64,000 nt of DNA. Origin: Bradyrhizobium sp. 141. GTDB taxonomy: Bacteria; Pseudomonadota; Alphaproteobacteria; Rhizobiales; Xanthobacteraceae. Made by a program: the position numbers and the translations under genes. This document shows positions 34,316 through 43,108 of this stretch, one piece after another (the stretch's first letter is position 1; each line of letters starts with the position of its first letter). The DNA lies in contig NZ_JADPKR010000100.1 of assembly GCF_023074055.1 (NCBI RefSeq), forward strand, positions 124,001-188,000. Reading direction: 5' to 3'. Below the pieces are notes generated by a model. It ran no database searches and was not told the origin of the DNA. It worked only from the letters and a program-made list of their open reading frames with translations.

Positions 34316-36387
34316 GCGCAATGGACCCGACCGAGGTCTTCCGTCAGGAAGCCAGCGAGCTCTTCGAAGTTCTTGAAGGGGCCTTGCTCGACCTCGGCCA
34401 GCGTCCCGACGACCGCGAACTGGTCGATTCCGCCTTCCGCGCCCTGCATACCATCAAGGGCTCGGGTGCCATGTTCGGCTTCGACAAGGTCGCCTCCTTC
34501 ACCCACGAATTCGAGACCGCTTTCGACCGCGTCCGCAAGGGCGAGATCAAGCCGACCCAGGAGCTGATTTCGGTCGCGCTCGCCGCCAAGGACTACATCC
34601 GCGCGTTGATCGAAGATCCCCAGTCGACCGACGACATCATCGGCGAGGCCATCCTCGACGACCTCAAGCGCTTCGTATCATTCGACCAGCCTGGCGCTCC
34701 GGTCGTCGAGATCGCCGAGGCGCCGCCGTTGGCCCCTGGCGAGAGCAAGCAAGCCGGCTGGCACCTGCATCTCGAATTTGAATCGCACATCCTGCGCAAC
34801 GGCTCGAACCCGCTCGATCTCTTGGAAGATCTCTGCAAGCTCGGCCCCTGCTTCGTCGTCCCGATCACCGACGGCATCCCGTTCCTCGACGAGATGGAGC
34901 CGGAAGACTGCTATTTGAAGTGGGACGTCAAGCTGCACGCGGTCTGCGACAAGGACGCGATCGACGACGTCTTCATGTTCGTCCAGGACGAAATGAAGCT
35001 GACGCTCTCGCCCTTGGCGCATGTCGAAGCGCCCGCGCCTGCGCCGCTGTTCCAGCTTCTCGACGAAGAGCCGGCCCCGGTGGTCGAAATGCCTGCGCCG
35101 ACGGTCGAGGCTGCTGCCGCGCCCTTGGCCGAGCAGCCCGTCGCAAAGGCGGAGCCGAAATCCGAATCAAGGCTTGAACCGAAGCCCGAGGCCAAGCGCG
35201 ACGATCGCGGCATTGCCACCGTTCGCGTTCAGGCCGAGCGCCTCGACGAGCTGATGGACCGCGTCGGCGAACTCGTCATCGCACAGGCGCGGCTGACCCA
35301 GCTCGCCGCCTCCGGCTCCGACCTCTCGATCAAGATGATCGCCGAGGAGATCGAGCGCCTCGCTTCCTCCTTGCGCGACACCACGATGGGTGCGCGCATG
35401 GTGCCGATCGGTTCGCTGTTCGGCCGTTTCCGCCGCCTCGTGCATGACCTGTCGCGGGATCTGTCCAAGCCCGTCGAATTCGTCACCTCGGGCGAGGATA
35501 CCGAGCTCGACAAGACCATGATCGAGTGCCTGGCCGATCCGCTGGTGCACCTGATCCGCAATGCCGTCGACCACGGCATCGAAGATACCGCCGTGCGCGC
35601 TGCCAACGGCAAGACCGAGCAAGGCCGGATCGAGCTCGCCGCCGTCCACTCCGGCGCGCAGGTGCTCGTCACCGTGAAGGACAATGGCGGCGGCCTCAAC
35701 ACCTCGCGCATCCGTGCGAAAGCGGAAGAGCAGGGGCTGGTCGCGGCCGGAGCCGTGCTCACCGACCATGAAATCCATCAATTCCTGTTTCATCCCGGCT
35801 TCTCGACTGCGCAGACCATCTCGGCGCTGTCCGGCCGCGGCGTCGGTATGGACGTGGTCAAGCGTACCATCGAGAACATGCGTGGCTCGATCGATCTGTC
35901 GACCCGGACGGGGCAGGGCACCACGGTGACGCTGCGCCTGCCGCTGACGCTTGCGATCATCGAAGGCCTGCTGATCCGCGTCGGCGAAGGCCGCTACATC
36001 ATTCCGCTGTCCGCAGTGGAGGAATGCATCGAGCTGACCGCCGAGGACGAGCGCTCCCGCGGCCGCAATTTCCTCAACGTGCGCGGCAATCTCGTGCCCT
36101 TCCTCCGGCTGCGCGAGATCATGACCGCATCGGGCACGCCCGACCGGCACCAGAAGACGATCATCATCTCGACCGGCGAGACCCACGTCGGGCTCGTCGC
36201 CGACCAGATCATCGGCAACCACCAGACCGTGATCAAGTCGCTTTCCAAGCTGCATTCGGACGTCACGATGTTCTCCGGCGCGACCATCTTGGGCGACGGC
36301 ACGGCAGCGTTGATCCTCGACGTCGCGCAGCTTGTCGCGCTGGCGCAGTCGAAGGTCGAGAAGCAGCATATCAGCGAGGCGGCGTGA
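34312..36387 (+). CDS. cheA: chemotaxis histidine kinase CheA
   Basis: A 691-residue kinase. The P1 domain carries the phosphorylated His46 in RALHTIKGSG. The P2-like region (about 140-230) is followed by a Pro/Ala/Glu-rich linker, then the P3 dimerisation helices (LDELMDRVGELVIAQARL). The P4 ATPase has its N, G1 and G2 boxes in HLIRNAVDHGIED, VKDNGGGLN and ALSGRGVGMDVVK. The P5 regulatory domain ends the protein (YIIPLSAVEECIEL). All domains are present and intact. It overlaps cheY and cheW by a few bases on each side, so the genes are translationally coupled. Confidence 0.96.
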   Translation: MSAMDPTEVFRQEASELFEVLEGALLDLGQRPDDRELVDSAFRALHTIKGSGAMFGFDKVASFTHEFETAFDRVRKGEIKPTQELISVALAAKDYIRALIEDPQSTDDIIGEAILDDLKRFVSFDQPGAPVVEIAEAPPLAPGESKQAGWHLHLEFESHILRNGSNPLDLLEDLCKLGPCFVVPITDGIPFLDEMEPEDCYLKWDVKLHAVCDKDAIDDVFMFVQDEMKLTLSPLAHVEAPAPAPLFQLLDEEPAPVVEMPAPTVEAAAAPLAEQPVAKAEPKSESRLEPKPEAKRDDRGIATVRVQAERLDELMDRVGELVIAQARLTQLAASGSDLSIKMIAEEIERLASSLRDTTMGARMVPIGSLFGRFRRLVHDLSRDLSKPVEFVTSGEDTELDKTMIECLADPLVHLIRNAVDHGIEDTAVRAANGKTEQGRIELAAVHSGAQVLVTVKDNGGGLNTSRIRAKAEEQGLVAAGAVLTDHEIHQFLFHPGFSTAQTISALSGRGVGMDVVKRTIENMRGSIDLSTRTGQGTTVTLRLPLTLAIIEGLLIRVGEGRYIIPLSAVEECIELTAEDERSRGRNFLNVRGNLVPFLRLREIMTASGTPDRHQKTIIISTGETHVGLVADQIIGNHQTVIKSLSKLHSDVTMFSGATILGDGTAALILDVAQLVALAQSKVEKQHISEAA

Positions 36388-36848
36388 TGAGCGGTGGATT
36401 GGCTGGCGAACGTCAGGCTGACGCGATGCAGGTCGTCATGATCGGCCTTGGCGAGGAGAAGTTCGCGCTCGACGCCGGCCTCGTGCGCGAGATCATCGAT
36501 CCCGTGCCGGTGACCAAGGTCGCGGGTGCGCGCGCCTTCGTTCCCAGCGTGATCAACGTGCGCGGCAACGTCATTCCGCTCGCCGATCTGCGCATCCGCT
36601 TCGGCATGCCGCAGCTCGATGATTCGGCCGATACGCGCATCGTGGTCATCGAAATCGAGCTCGAGGGCGAGCCGGTCCTGGTCGGCGTCACCGCCGACAA
36701 GGTCTACGAGGTCACCGAGATCTCGCAGGCCGACGTGCAGCAAACACCGCGCGTCGGCATGCACTGGAAGCCGGAGTTCATCCGCTTCATTGCAAAGTGG
36801 CGTGAAGAGTTCGTCATCGTTCCGAACATGGAACGCATTTTAAATTGA
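36387..36848 (+). CDS. cheW: coupling protein CheW (first copy)
   Basis: A 153-residue CheW-like domain that links receptors to CheA. Family signatures are VVMIGLGEEKFALDAGLVREII and the strand VPSVINVRGNVIPLADLR. The ATG overlaps the cheA stop by one base (GATGA-type junction), which decides the start. It is followed 37 bp later by a receptor gene. A second CheW-like gene is present at 38649; the two differ clearly, so they may serve different receptors. Confidence 0.93.
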   Translation: MSGGLAGERQADAMQVVMIGLGEEKFALDAGLVREIIDPVPVTKVAGARAFVPSVINVRGNVIPLADLRIRFGMPQLDDSADTRIVVIEIELEGEPVLVGVTADKVYEVTEISQADVQQTPRVGMHWKPEFIRFIAKWREEFVIVPNMERILN

Positions 36849-36885
36849 GATGAGGTCTCGGGCGAGACTGGGGTAGGGGCTGGAA

Positions 36886-38583
36886 ATGAGATTTACCGTC
36901 AAGGCAAAGCTTGCCACTGCGTTCGGCTTGATCATCGTGCTGTCCGGGGTTGCGGGCGGCGTGGCCTACATGAAGCTCGGCGACATGATGGCGACCGCCG
37001 ACAGCATGGTTCTGCGCGCATCCCGGATGGAAAAGGCGACGCAGGTCGAAAAGGATATCCTGCTTCAGCTGCGCGCCGAGAAGAATTCGATTCTCGGAAC
37101 GGAAGCCCAGGCCGAGCAGTTTGCCGCCGACGCAGCCAGGCTTCGCGAGCAGGCGACGAAGACCAAGGATGAGGTCTACGCGCTGGCGAGCGAAGCGGGC
37201 AGGAAGCTGCTGGACGGCTTTGCGGTCTCGTACGCCAAGATGAACGCGTACCAGGAAGAGACGATCAGGCTGGCGAAGACGGACAAGTTGAAGGCGACCG
37301 AACGTTCGATGGGCGACGGTCGCAAGGTCGTCGCGGATGCCATGGAATCCATGGGCGCCTATGTCGCCAATACGAAGAAGCAGCTGGCCGAGCAGGCCGT
37401 CCAATCCAAGGCAGAGGGACACCAGGCGCAATTCCTGCTGATGATGCTGATCGGCATCTCGCTGGCGGTTGCGGTCGGGGCGGCGCTCTGGATTTCGATC
37501 TCGATCAGTCGGTCGCTCGGCCGGGCGGTCGGTCTTGCCGGATCGGTCGCCGAGGGCGACCTCAGCCGGACCATTCCTTCCGCCAGCAATGACGAGATCG
37601 GCGATCTCGTCAGGTCCTTGAATGCAATGGTCGAGAAACTCCGGCAGATCGTCGCCGAAGCGCTCACCGCGGCGCAGAACGTCTCCGCCGGCAGCCAGGA
37701 ACTCTCCGCGAGTTCGGAGCAACTTTCGCAGGGCGCCACCGAACAAGCCTCCTCGGCCGAGGAAGCCTCGTCTTCGATGGAGGAGATGGCTTCGAACGTG
37801 AAGCAGAACGCCGACAACGCCAACCAGACCGAGAAGATCGCCGCGCAATCGGCGAGGGATGCCGAATCCAGCGGCGCCGCCGTGGGCCGTGCCGTCGAAG
37901 CGATGCAGACTATTGCCGAAAAGATCACGATCGTGCAGGAGATCGCCCGGCAGACCGACCTGCTTGCGCTCAACGCGGCGGTCGAGGCCGCGCGCGCCGG
38001 CGAGCATGGCAGGGGCTTTGCGGTCGTCGCCTCCGAAGTCCGCAAGCTTGCCGAACGCAGCCAGGCTGCCGCCGCCGAGATCGGAACGCTCTCGACGGAG
38101 ACCGTGAAGGTCGCCCGCGAAGCCGGCGAGATGCTGTCCAAGCTCGTGCCCGATATCAAGAAGACCGCCGAGCTGGTGCAGGAGATCACGGCGGCTTGCC
38201 GCGAGCAGGACGTCGGCTCGGCACAGATCAACCAGGCGATCCAGCAGCTCGACAAGGTCGGCCAGCAGAACGCCAGCGCCTCCGAGCAGGTGTCTTCGAC
38301 GTCCGAGGAGCTCGCCTCCCAAGCCGAGCAGCTCCAGTCGACCATCTCGTTCTTCCGGATCGAGCACGCGGGCCGCGGCGAGGGCTCTGCGCCCGCGCCG
38401 ATCGACCGCGCCGTCGGCCAGCTCCGCGCCAAGGCTGCGCACATGGCGGCCGCCGATTGCGGCACGAAGAAGCCGGCACCTGTCCGCAAGCCGGCACGTG
38501 CGATGAAGGTCGCCGGTGGCGGTGGCTTCGCCTTCGACATGCATGACGGCGAAGACGATCGCGACGCCGAGTTCCAACGCTGA
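36886..38583 (+). CDS. mcp: methyl-accepting chemotaxis protein, single HAMP form
   Basis: A 565-residue receptor. The first membrane helix (about 8-28) is followed by a four-helix-bundle type periplasmic domain, a second helix (about 183-205, LLMMLIGISLAVAVGAALWI), one HAMP domain, and the signalling coiled coil. The conserved tip reads EIARQTDLLALNAAVEAARA. The protein ends in an Ala/Lys/Pro linker and the motif GGGGFAFDMHDGEDDRDA, then EFQR. The receptor at 39198 is a close paralogue with 35 more residues, mostly in an added region after HAMP. AGGGGCTGGAA precedes the ATG. Confidence 0.93.
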   Translation: MRFTVKAKLATAFGLIIVLSGVAGGVAYMKLGDMMATADSMVLRASRMEKATQVEKDILLQLRAEKNSILGTEAQAEQFAADAARLREQATKTKDEVYALASEAGRKLLDGFAVSYAKMNAYQEETIRLAKTDKLKATERSMGDGRKVVADAMESMGAYVANTKKQLAEQAVQSKAEGHQAQFLLMMLIGISLAVAVGAALWISISISRSLGRAVGLAGSVAEGDLSRTIPSASNDEIGDLVRSLNAMVEKLRQIVAEALTAAQNVSAGSQELSASSEQLSQGATEQASSAEEASSSMEEMASNVKQNADNANQTEKIAAQSARDAESSGAAVGRAVEAMQTIAEKITIVQEIARQTDLLALNAAVEAARAGEHGRGFAVVASEVRKLAERSQAAAAEIGTLSTETVKVAREAGEMLSKLVPDIKKTAELVQEITAACREQDVGSAQINQAIQQLDKVGQQNASASEQVSSTSEELASQAEQLQSTISFFRIEHAGRGEGSAPAPIDRAVGQLRAKAAHMAAADCGTKKPAPVRKPARAMKVAGGGGFAFDMHDGEDDRDAEFQR

Positions 38584-38588
38584 TCAAC

Positions 38589-38611
38589 CGGTCCGGCCTC
38601 GCGCCGGACCG
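38589..38611 (+). terminator. intercistronic hairpin between mcp and cheW
   Basis: Perfect 9-bp arms CGGTCCGGC and GCCGGACCG around CTCGC, six bases after the mcp stop, followed by CGCTCATTTCC. The weak T tract suggests partial termination or transcript stabilisation inside the operon. Confidence 0.45.
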
Positions 38612-38648
38612 CGCTCATTTCCAAATCTTCGGAACCCCGGACTGCATC

Positions 38649-39137
38649 ATGGCCGCAACTTCGCAATATCTGACGCTCGGGCTCGCCGGCGAGACGTTCG
38701 GCATCAGCATCCGCAACGTCCGCGAAATTCTCGACATGCGGCCGATCTCGCGGCTTCCGCACGCGCCGGACTTTCTGCTCGGCATGATCGACGTGCGTGG
38801 CAGCGGCTATCCGATCGTCGATCTCAGGAAGAAGCTCGGCCTGCCCACCGTTGCCGCCACGGAAGCGACCCGCATCATCATTCTCGACGTGCCGATGAAG
38901 GATCGTCTGGTCGGCGTGGGCTTCGTCGCCGACTGCGTCTTCGAGGTCACCGACATCGACGAGCAGGCGATCGAGCCGATTCCCGAGGTCGGCGGCAAAT
39001 GGCAGTCCGACTACGCCGCCGGCATTGGCCGCAAGGGCGAGAAGTTCGTCGTCATCTTCGATCTCGCCAAGCTGATGGCGAACGACAAGATTCCGGAAGG
39101 ACGCGATGCCGACACGGATGCGCCTCGCGCCGCCTGA
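38649..39137 (+). CDS. cheW: coupling protein CheW (second copy)
   Basis: A 162-residue CheW-like protein beginning TSQYLTLGLAGETFGISI, with the signature RLPHAPDFLLGMIDVRGSGY. It has a short polar tail (EGRDADTDAPRAA). It lies between two receptor genes, 65 bp after the first and 60 bp before the second. The spacing is larger than at the front of the operon, and a hairpin precedes it, so its expression may be tuned separately. It is not a recent duplicate of the first CheW. Confidence 0.93.
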   Translation: MAATSQYLTLGLAGETFGISIRNVREILDMRPISRLPHAPDFLLGMIDVRGSGYPIVDLRKKLGLPTVAATEATRIIILDVPMKDRLVGVGFVADCVFEVTDIDEQAIEPIPEVGGKWQSDYAAGIGRKGEKFVVIFDLAKLMANDKIPEGRDADTDAPRAA

Positions 39138-39197
39138 GTTTGCAAGAGTGAAGCGTGGACACGCGTAAGCACCTCAATTCGAACCAACGAGACTGAC

Positions 39198-41000
39198 ATG
39201 AGATTCACCGTCAAAGCCAAGCTTGCCAGCGCCTTCGGCCTGGTCATCCTTCTGTTCATTGTGGCAGGCGCCGTAAGCTACATGAAGTTGGCCGACATGG
39301 CCGCGACCGCAGAGTCCATGGTGCTTCGCGCCAAGCGGATGGAGAAGGCCGCCGAGGTCGAAAAGATCATTTGGCAGCAGCTCAGGGCCGAAAAGAACGC
39401 GATTCTGGGAACGCCGAGCGAAGCTGATGAATTCGCCCTGCAGGCCGCCAAGCTCCGCGAGGAGGCAACCAAGATCAGGGACGAGGTCTACGCGCTCGCC
39501 AGCGAGGGCGGCAAGAAGCTGCTGGACAACTTTGCAGGTGCCTACGCCAGGATGAACGCCTATCAGGAAGAGACGATCAGGCTGGCAAAGACGGACAAGA
39601 CCAAGGCTACGGAACGCTCGATGGGTGACGGGCGCAAAGTGGTTGCAGACGCCACGGAGGCGATGGGAGCCTATGTTGCGAATTCCAAGCGGCAGATGGC
39701 CGAGCAGGCCGTGCAGTCCGGCGAAGAGAGTCGCCGCGCGCAGTTGATTCTCATCGTCCTGGTCGTCGTCTCGCTCATCGTTGCTGCGATTAGCGCATTC
39801 TGGATCTCGATCAATATCAGCCGGTCTCTCGCCAAGGCCGTCGGGCTGGCGGATGCCGTCGCGATCGGCGATCTCAGCCACAAGATCGATGCTTCCAGCA
39901 ACGACGAGATCGGCGATCTCGTCAAATCCCTGAACGCGATGACCGCCAATCTGAACGCCACCGCGGCCGTCGCCAACGAGATCGCCCAGGGCAATCTCAC
40001 GGTCGAAGCCAAGCCCCTGTCGAACAAGGACACGCTCGGCCTTGCGCTCGAGCGCATGGTGGAGAAGCTTCGCCAGATCGTGTCGGAAGCCCTGACGGCG
40101 GCGCAGAACGTCTCGGCCGGCAGCCAGGAGCTCTCCGCCAGCGCCGAGCAGCTTTCGCAGGGCGCGACCGAGCAGGCCTCGTCCGCCGAGGAAGCCTCCT
40201 CCTCGATGGAGGAGATGGCCTCGAACGTGAAGCAGAACGCCGACAACGCCAACCAGACCGAAAAGATCGCCGCACAGTCGGCCAAGGATGCGGAAGCCTC
40301 CGGCGCAGCCGTCGGCCGTGCCGTCAACGCGATGCAGACCATCGCCGAGAAGATCACGATCGTGCAGGAGATCGCGCGCCAGACCGACCTGCTCGCGCTC
40401 AACGCGGCGGTCGAGGCCGCGCGCGCCGGCGAGCACGGCAAGGGCTTTGCCGTGGTCGCCTCCGAGGTGCGCAAGCTCGCCGAACGCAGCCAGGCGGCCG
40501 CGGCCGAGATCGGCACGCTTTCGGCCGACACCGTCAAGGTGGCGCAGGAGGCCGGCGCGATGCTCTCCAAGCTCGTTCCTGATATCAAGAAGACCGCTGA
40601 GCTGGTTGAGGAAATCACCGCGGCCTGCCGCGAGCAGGACGTGGGATCGGCCCAGATCAACCAGGCGATCCAGCAGCTCGACAAGGTTGGCCAACAGAAC
40701 GCCAGCGCGTCCGAGCAGGTGTCCTCGACTTCGGAGGAACTCGCCTCGCAGGCCGAGCAGCTTCAGTCCACCATCGCTTATTTCCGCATCGAGCACGGCG
40801 GGACGGGCCAAGCGGCGGCGCCGGTTGATCGGGCCGTCAACCAGCTGCGCGCCAAGGCGGCCACGATGGCGGCCGCCGAGCGGTCGGCCAAGAAGCCGCA
40901 AGGTAAGCCGGCGCGCGCCCTGAAGGTTGCCGGTGGTGGTGGCTTCGCCTTCGACATGCATGACGGCGAGGATGATCGGGACGCCGATTTCCAGCGCTAG
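39198..41000 (+). CDS. mcp: methyl-accepting chemotaxis protein, extended HAMP form
   Basis: A 600-residue receptor. It is very similar to the product of 36886 in both the periplasmic and signalling parts, with the same tip (EIARQTDLLALNAAVEAARA) and the same tail. The main difference is an insert of about 35 residues after the HAMP domain (TAAVANEIAQGNLTVEAKPL and beyond), which looks like a second HAMP-like unit of a poly-HAMP receptor. The transmembrane helices are at about 8-28 and 183-205. Tandem duplication followed by loss or gain of one HAMP unit explains the pair. Confidence 0.93.
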   Translation: MRFTVKAKLASAFGLVILLFIVAGAVSYMKLADMAATAESMVLRAKRMEKAAEVEKIIWQQLRAEKNAILGTPSEADEFALQAAKLREEATKIRDEVYALASEGGKKLLDNFAGAYARMNAYQEETIRLAKTDKTKATERSMGDGRKVVADATEAMGAYVANSKRQMAEQAVQSGEESRRAQLILIVLVVVSLIVAAISAFWISINISRSLAKAVGLADAVAIGDLSHKIDASSNDEIGDLVKSLNAMTANLNATAAVANEIAQGNLTVEAKPLSNKDTLGLALERMVEKLRQIVSEALTAAQNVSAGSQELSASAEQLSQGATEQASSAEEASSSMEEMASNVKQNADNANQTEKIAAQSAKDAEASGAAVGRAVNAMQTIAEKITIVQEIARQTDLLALNAAVEAARAGEHGKGFAVVASEVRKLAERSQAAAAEIGTLSADTVKVAQEAGAMLSKLVPDIKKTAELVEEITAACREQDVGSAQINQAIQQLDKVGQQNASASEQVSSTSEELASQAEQLQSTIAYFRIEHGGTGQAAAPVDRAVNQLRAKAATMAAAERSAKKPQGKPARALKVAGGGGFAFDMHDGEDDRDADFQR

Positions 41001-41017
41001 GGCTCGTCAGGACTCTT

Positions 41018-41054
41018 GCGGACCGGTCCGCCTTACGACGGTGAACCGGTCCGC
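41018..41054 (+). repeat. inverted repeat between mcp and cheR
   Basis: Arms GCGGACCGGT (41018-41027) and ACCGGTCCGC (41045-41054) are perfect 10-mers; the first also lies in the self-complementary GCGGACCGGTCCGC. The tract after it is CTTTC. It resembles the hairpin after the first mcp gene and may reduce transcription into cheR-cheB. Confidence 0.5.
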
Positions 41055-41146
41055 TTTCAACGGCTACGTCAACGCTTAGGATCGAAGATGGCCCGTACGG
41101 CCCGACATTCAGTACAGGCGGCCATCGCGGACCGGAGCAGGCGGCC

Positions 41147-42001
41147 ATGATGCCCGCCGTGCAGGATACGGCCGTCCATCTGTCGGACCGTCACTTTCGG
41201 ACCATCGCCGAATTGATCGAGGGCCAGGTCGGCATCAAGCTGCCGCAGGGCAAGCGGCTGATGCTGGAGGGGCGGCTGCACAAGCGCGTGCGTGCGCTCA
41301 ACTTTTCCGACCTCAACGACTATGTCGAGAACCTGTTCGAGGCCGATCATTTCGATACCGAGCTCACCCATCTCATCGATGTGGTGACGACCAACAAGAC
41401 CGATTTCTTCCGCGAGCCGCAGCACTTCACTTTCCTGCGGGATGTCGCGATCCCCGCTTTGCTCAAATCGCATGGCCGCAAGAGCGCGAACCTCAAGATC
41501 TGGAGTTCGGCAAGCTCCACGGGCATGGAAGCCTATACGACCGCGATGGTGCTGGACGACATGACGCGGAACGGCCCGCGTTTCCAGTACCGCATTCTCG
41601 GGACCGACATCTCGACCGCGGTGCTGCGCCTCGCCAAGACGGCGATCTACACCCGCGACGTGCTCGCGCCAGTGCCGGAGCAATTCGTGAAACGATATTT
41701 TTCGTCGTCGCGGGACAAGTCGCGCGGTGAGGTGCGGGTCGTGCCGGAGTTGCGGCGCACCACTCATTTCATGAGGATGAACCTCATGGACAAATCCTAC
41801 CCCGTCGATCGTGACGTCGATATCATCTTCTGCCGCAATGTCCTGATCTATTTCGAGCGCGAGACCCAGCGCAAGGTGGTCGAGCAATTGTGCAGCCATT
41901 TGCGTCCGGGCGGCTATCTGCTGGTCGGACACTCGGAATCGATGATTCACAGTGCCGTGCCTGGGCTGAAGCAAGTTCAGCCAACCATTTTCCAGGTCTA
42001 G
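41147..42001 (+). CDS. cheR: chemotaxis protein methyltransferase CheR
   Basis: A 284-residue S-adenosylmethionine-dependent methyltransferase that methylates receptor glutamates. The N-terminal helical domain contains LPQGKRLMLEGRLHKRVRAL. The family signature VVTTNKTDFFREPQHF comes next. The SAM site is in KIWSSASSTGMEAYT, and a late motif is IIFCRNVLIYFERETQRKVV. There is no TPR extension. GGAG lies 10 bases before the ATG; a second ATG follows at once. cheB starts 15 bp after the stop. Confidence 0.95.
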   Translation: MMPAVQDTAVHLSDRHFRTIAELIEGQVGIKLPQGKRLMLEGRLHKRVRALNFSDLNDYVENLFEADHFDTELTHLIDVVTTNKTDFFREPQHFTFLRDVAIPALLKSHGRKSANLKIWSSASSTGMEAYTTAMVLDDMTRNGPRFQYRILGTDISTAVLRLAKTAIYTRDVLAPVPEQFVKRYFSSSRDKSRGEVRVVPELRRTTHFMRMNLMDKSYPVDRDVDIIFCRNVLIYFERETQRKVVEQLCSHLRPGGYLLVGHSESMIHSAVPGLKQVQPTIFQV

Positions 42002-42016
42002 CCGGAGCGCAACGGG

Positions 42017-43108
42017 ATGCCGAGGGAGAAAGTTCGCGTACTGATCGTGGACGATTCGGCGTCGGTTCGCCAAATCCTGCAGACGATCCTCAACGACGAT
42101 CCTGAGATCGAGGTGATGGGAACGGCCTCCGATCCGTTCGTGGCGGCGAAGCGTCTTCAGGACGAGATCCCCGACGTCATGATCCTCGACCTCGAGATGC
42201 CGCGCATGGACGGCATGACGTTCATGCGCAAGATCATGGCGCAGCGCCCGATCCCGGTGATCATCTGCTCTTCGTTGACCGAGGAGGGCTCGAACGTGAT
42301 GTTCGAGGCGTTCGAGGCCGGCGCGGTTGATATCGTGCCGAAACCGAAGATCGACACGCGGCAGGCGCTGCTCGAATGCTCGACGCGGCTGCGCGAGGCC
42401 GTGAAGTCGGCAGCGCGCGCGCGGGTCCGACCGCGTTCCGAGCGTCGGGCGATCGAGAAGAAGCTGACGGCCGACGCCATCATCCCGCCGCCGGTGCAGG
42501 GCAGGGTTCGGCCGACCACGGAGCGCATCGTCTGCATCGGTGCGTCGACGGGCGGGACTGAGGCGCTCAACGACGTCCTCGAGATGCTGCCGCCGCATTG
42601 TCCCCCCATCGTGATCGTCCAGCACATGCCGGCAGGCTTCACTGCGGCCTTTGCGAGGCGTCTCGACACCGTCTGCCAGATCAGGGTCAAGGAGGCCGAG
42701 GACGGCGAGCCCGTGCAGCCGGGCTGCGCCTATATCGCGCCCGGGGCCCGCCACATGCTGCTCCAGCGCATCGGCCTGCGCTACCAGATCGCGATCAAGG
42801 ACGGTCCGCCGGTGTCGCGGCATCGTCCCTCCGTCGACGTGCTGTTCCGCTCGGCGGCCCAGCACGCCGGCGCCAACGCGCTCGGCGTCATCATGACCGG
42901 CATGGGCGACGACGGCGCGCGCGGGATGCTGGAGATGCGCAAGCTCGGCGCCTCGACGCGGGCGCAGGACGAGGAGAGCTGCGTGGTGTTCGGCATGCCC
43001 AAGGAAGCGATCGCTCATGGCGGTGTCGAGAAGGTCGTTTCGCTGCATCACATCCCGCGCGAGATCATGCTCTGGTATCAGGCCGGGCACGCCGCGGTGG
43101 CAGGTTGA
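42017..43108 (+). CDS. cheB: chemotaxis methylesterase/glutaminase CheB
   Basis: A 363-residue protein. The receiver domain (about 1-125) has Asp12, Asp13 and the phosphoacceptor Asp58 (MILDLEMPRMDG). A linker of about 40 residues follows. The methylesterase domain shows the catalytic triad: Ser in CIGASTGGTEAL, His in IVIVQHMPAGF, Asp in IMTGMGDDGARGM. The stop overlaps the start of the MCP-like gene by one base. Since cheD is absent, CheB probably performs any receptor deamidation. Confidence 0.95.
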   Translation: MPREKVRVLIVDDSASVRQILQTILNDDPEIEVMGTASDPFVAAKRLQDEIPDVMILDLEMPRMDGMTFMRKIMAQRPIPVIICSSLTEEGSNVMFEAFEAGAVDIVPKPKIDTRQALLECSTRLREAVKSAARARVRPRSERRAIEKKLTADAIIPPPVQGRVRPTTERIVCIGASTGGTEALNDVLEMLPPHCPPIVIVQHMPAGFTAAFARRLDTVCQIRVKEAEDGEPVQPGCAYIAPGARHMLLQRIGLRYQIAIKDGPPVSRHRPSVDVLFRSAAQHAGANALGVIMTGMGDDGARGMLEMRKLGASTRAQDEESCVVFGMPKEAIAHGGVEKVVSLHHIPREIMLWYQAGHAAVAG

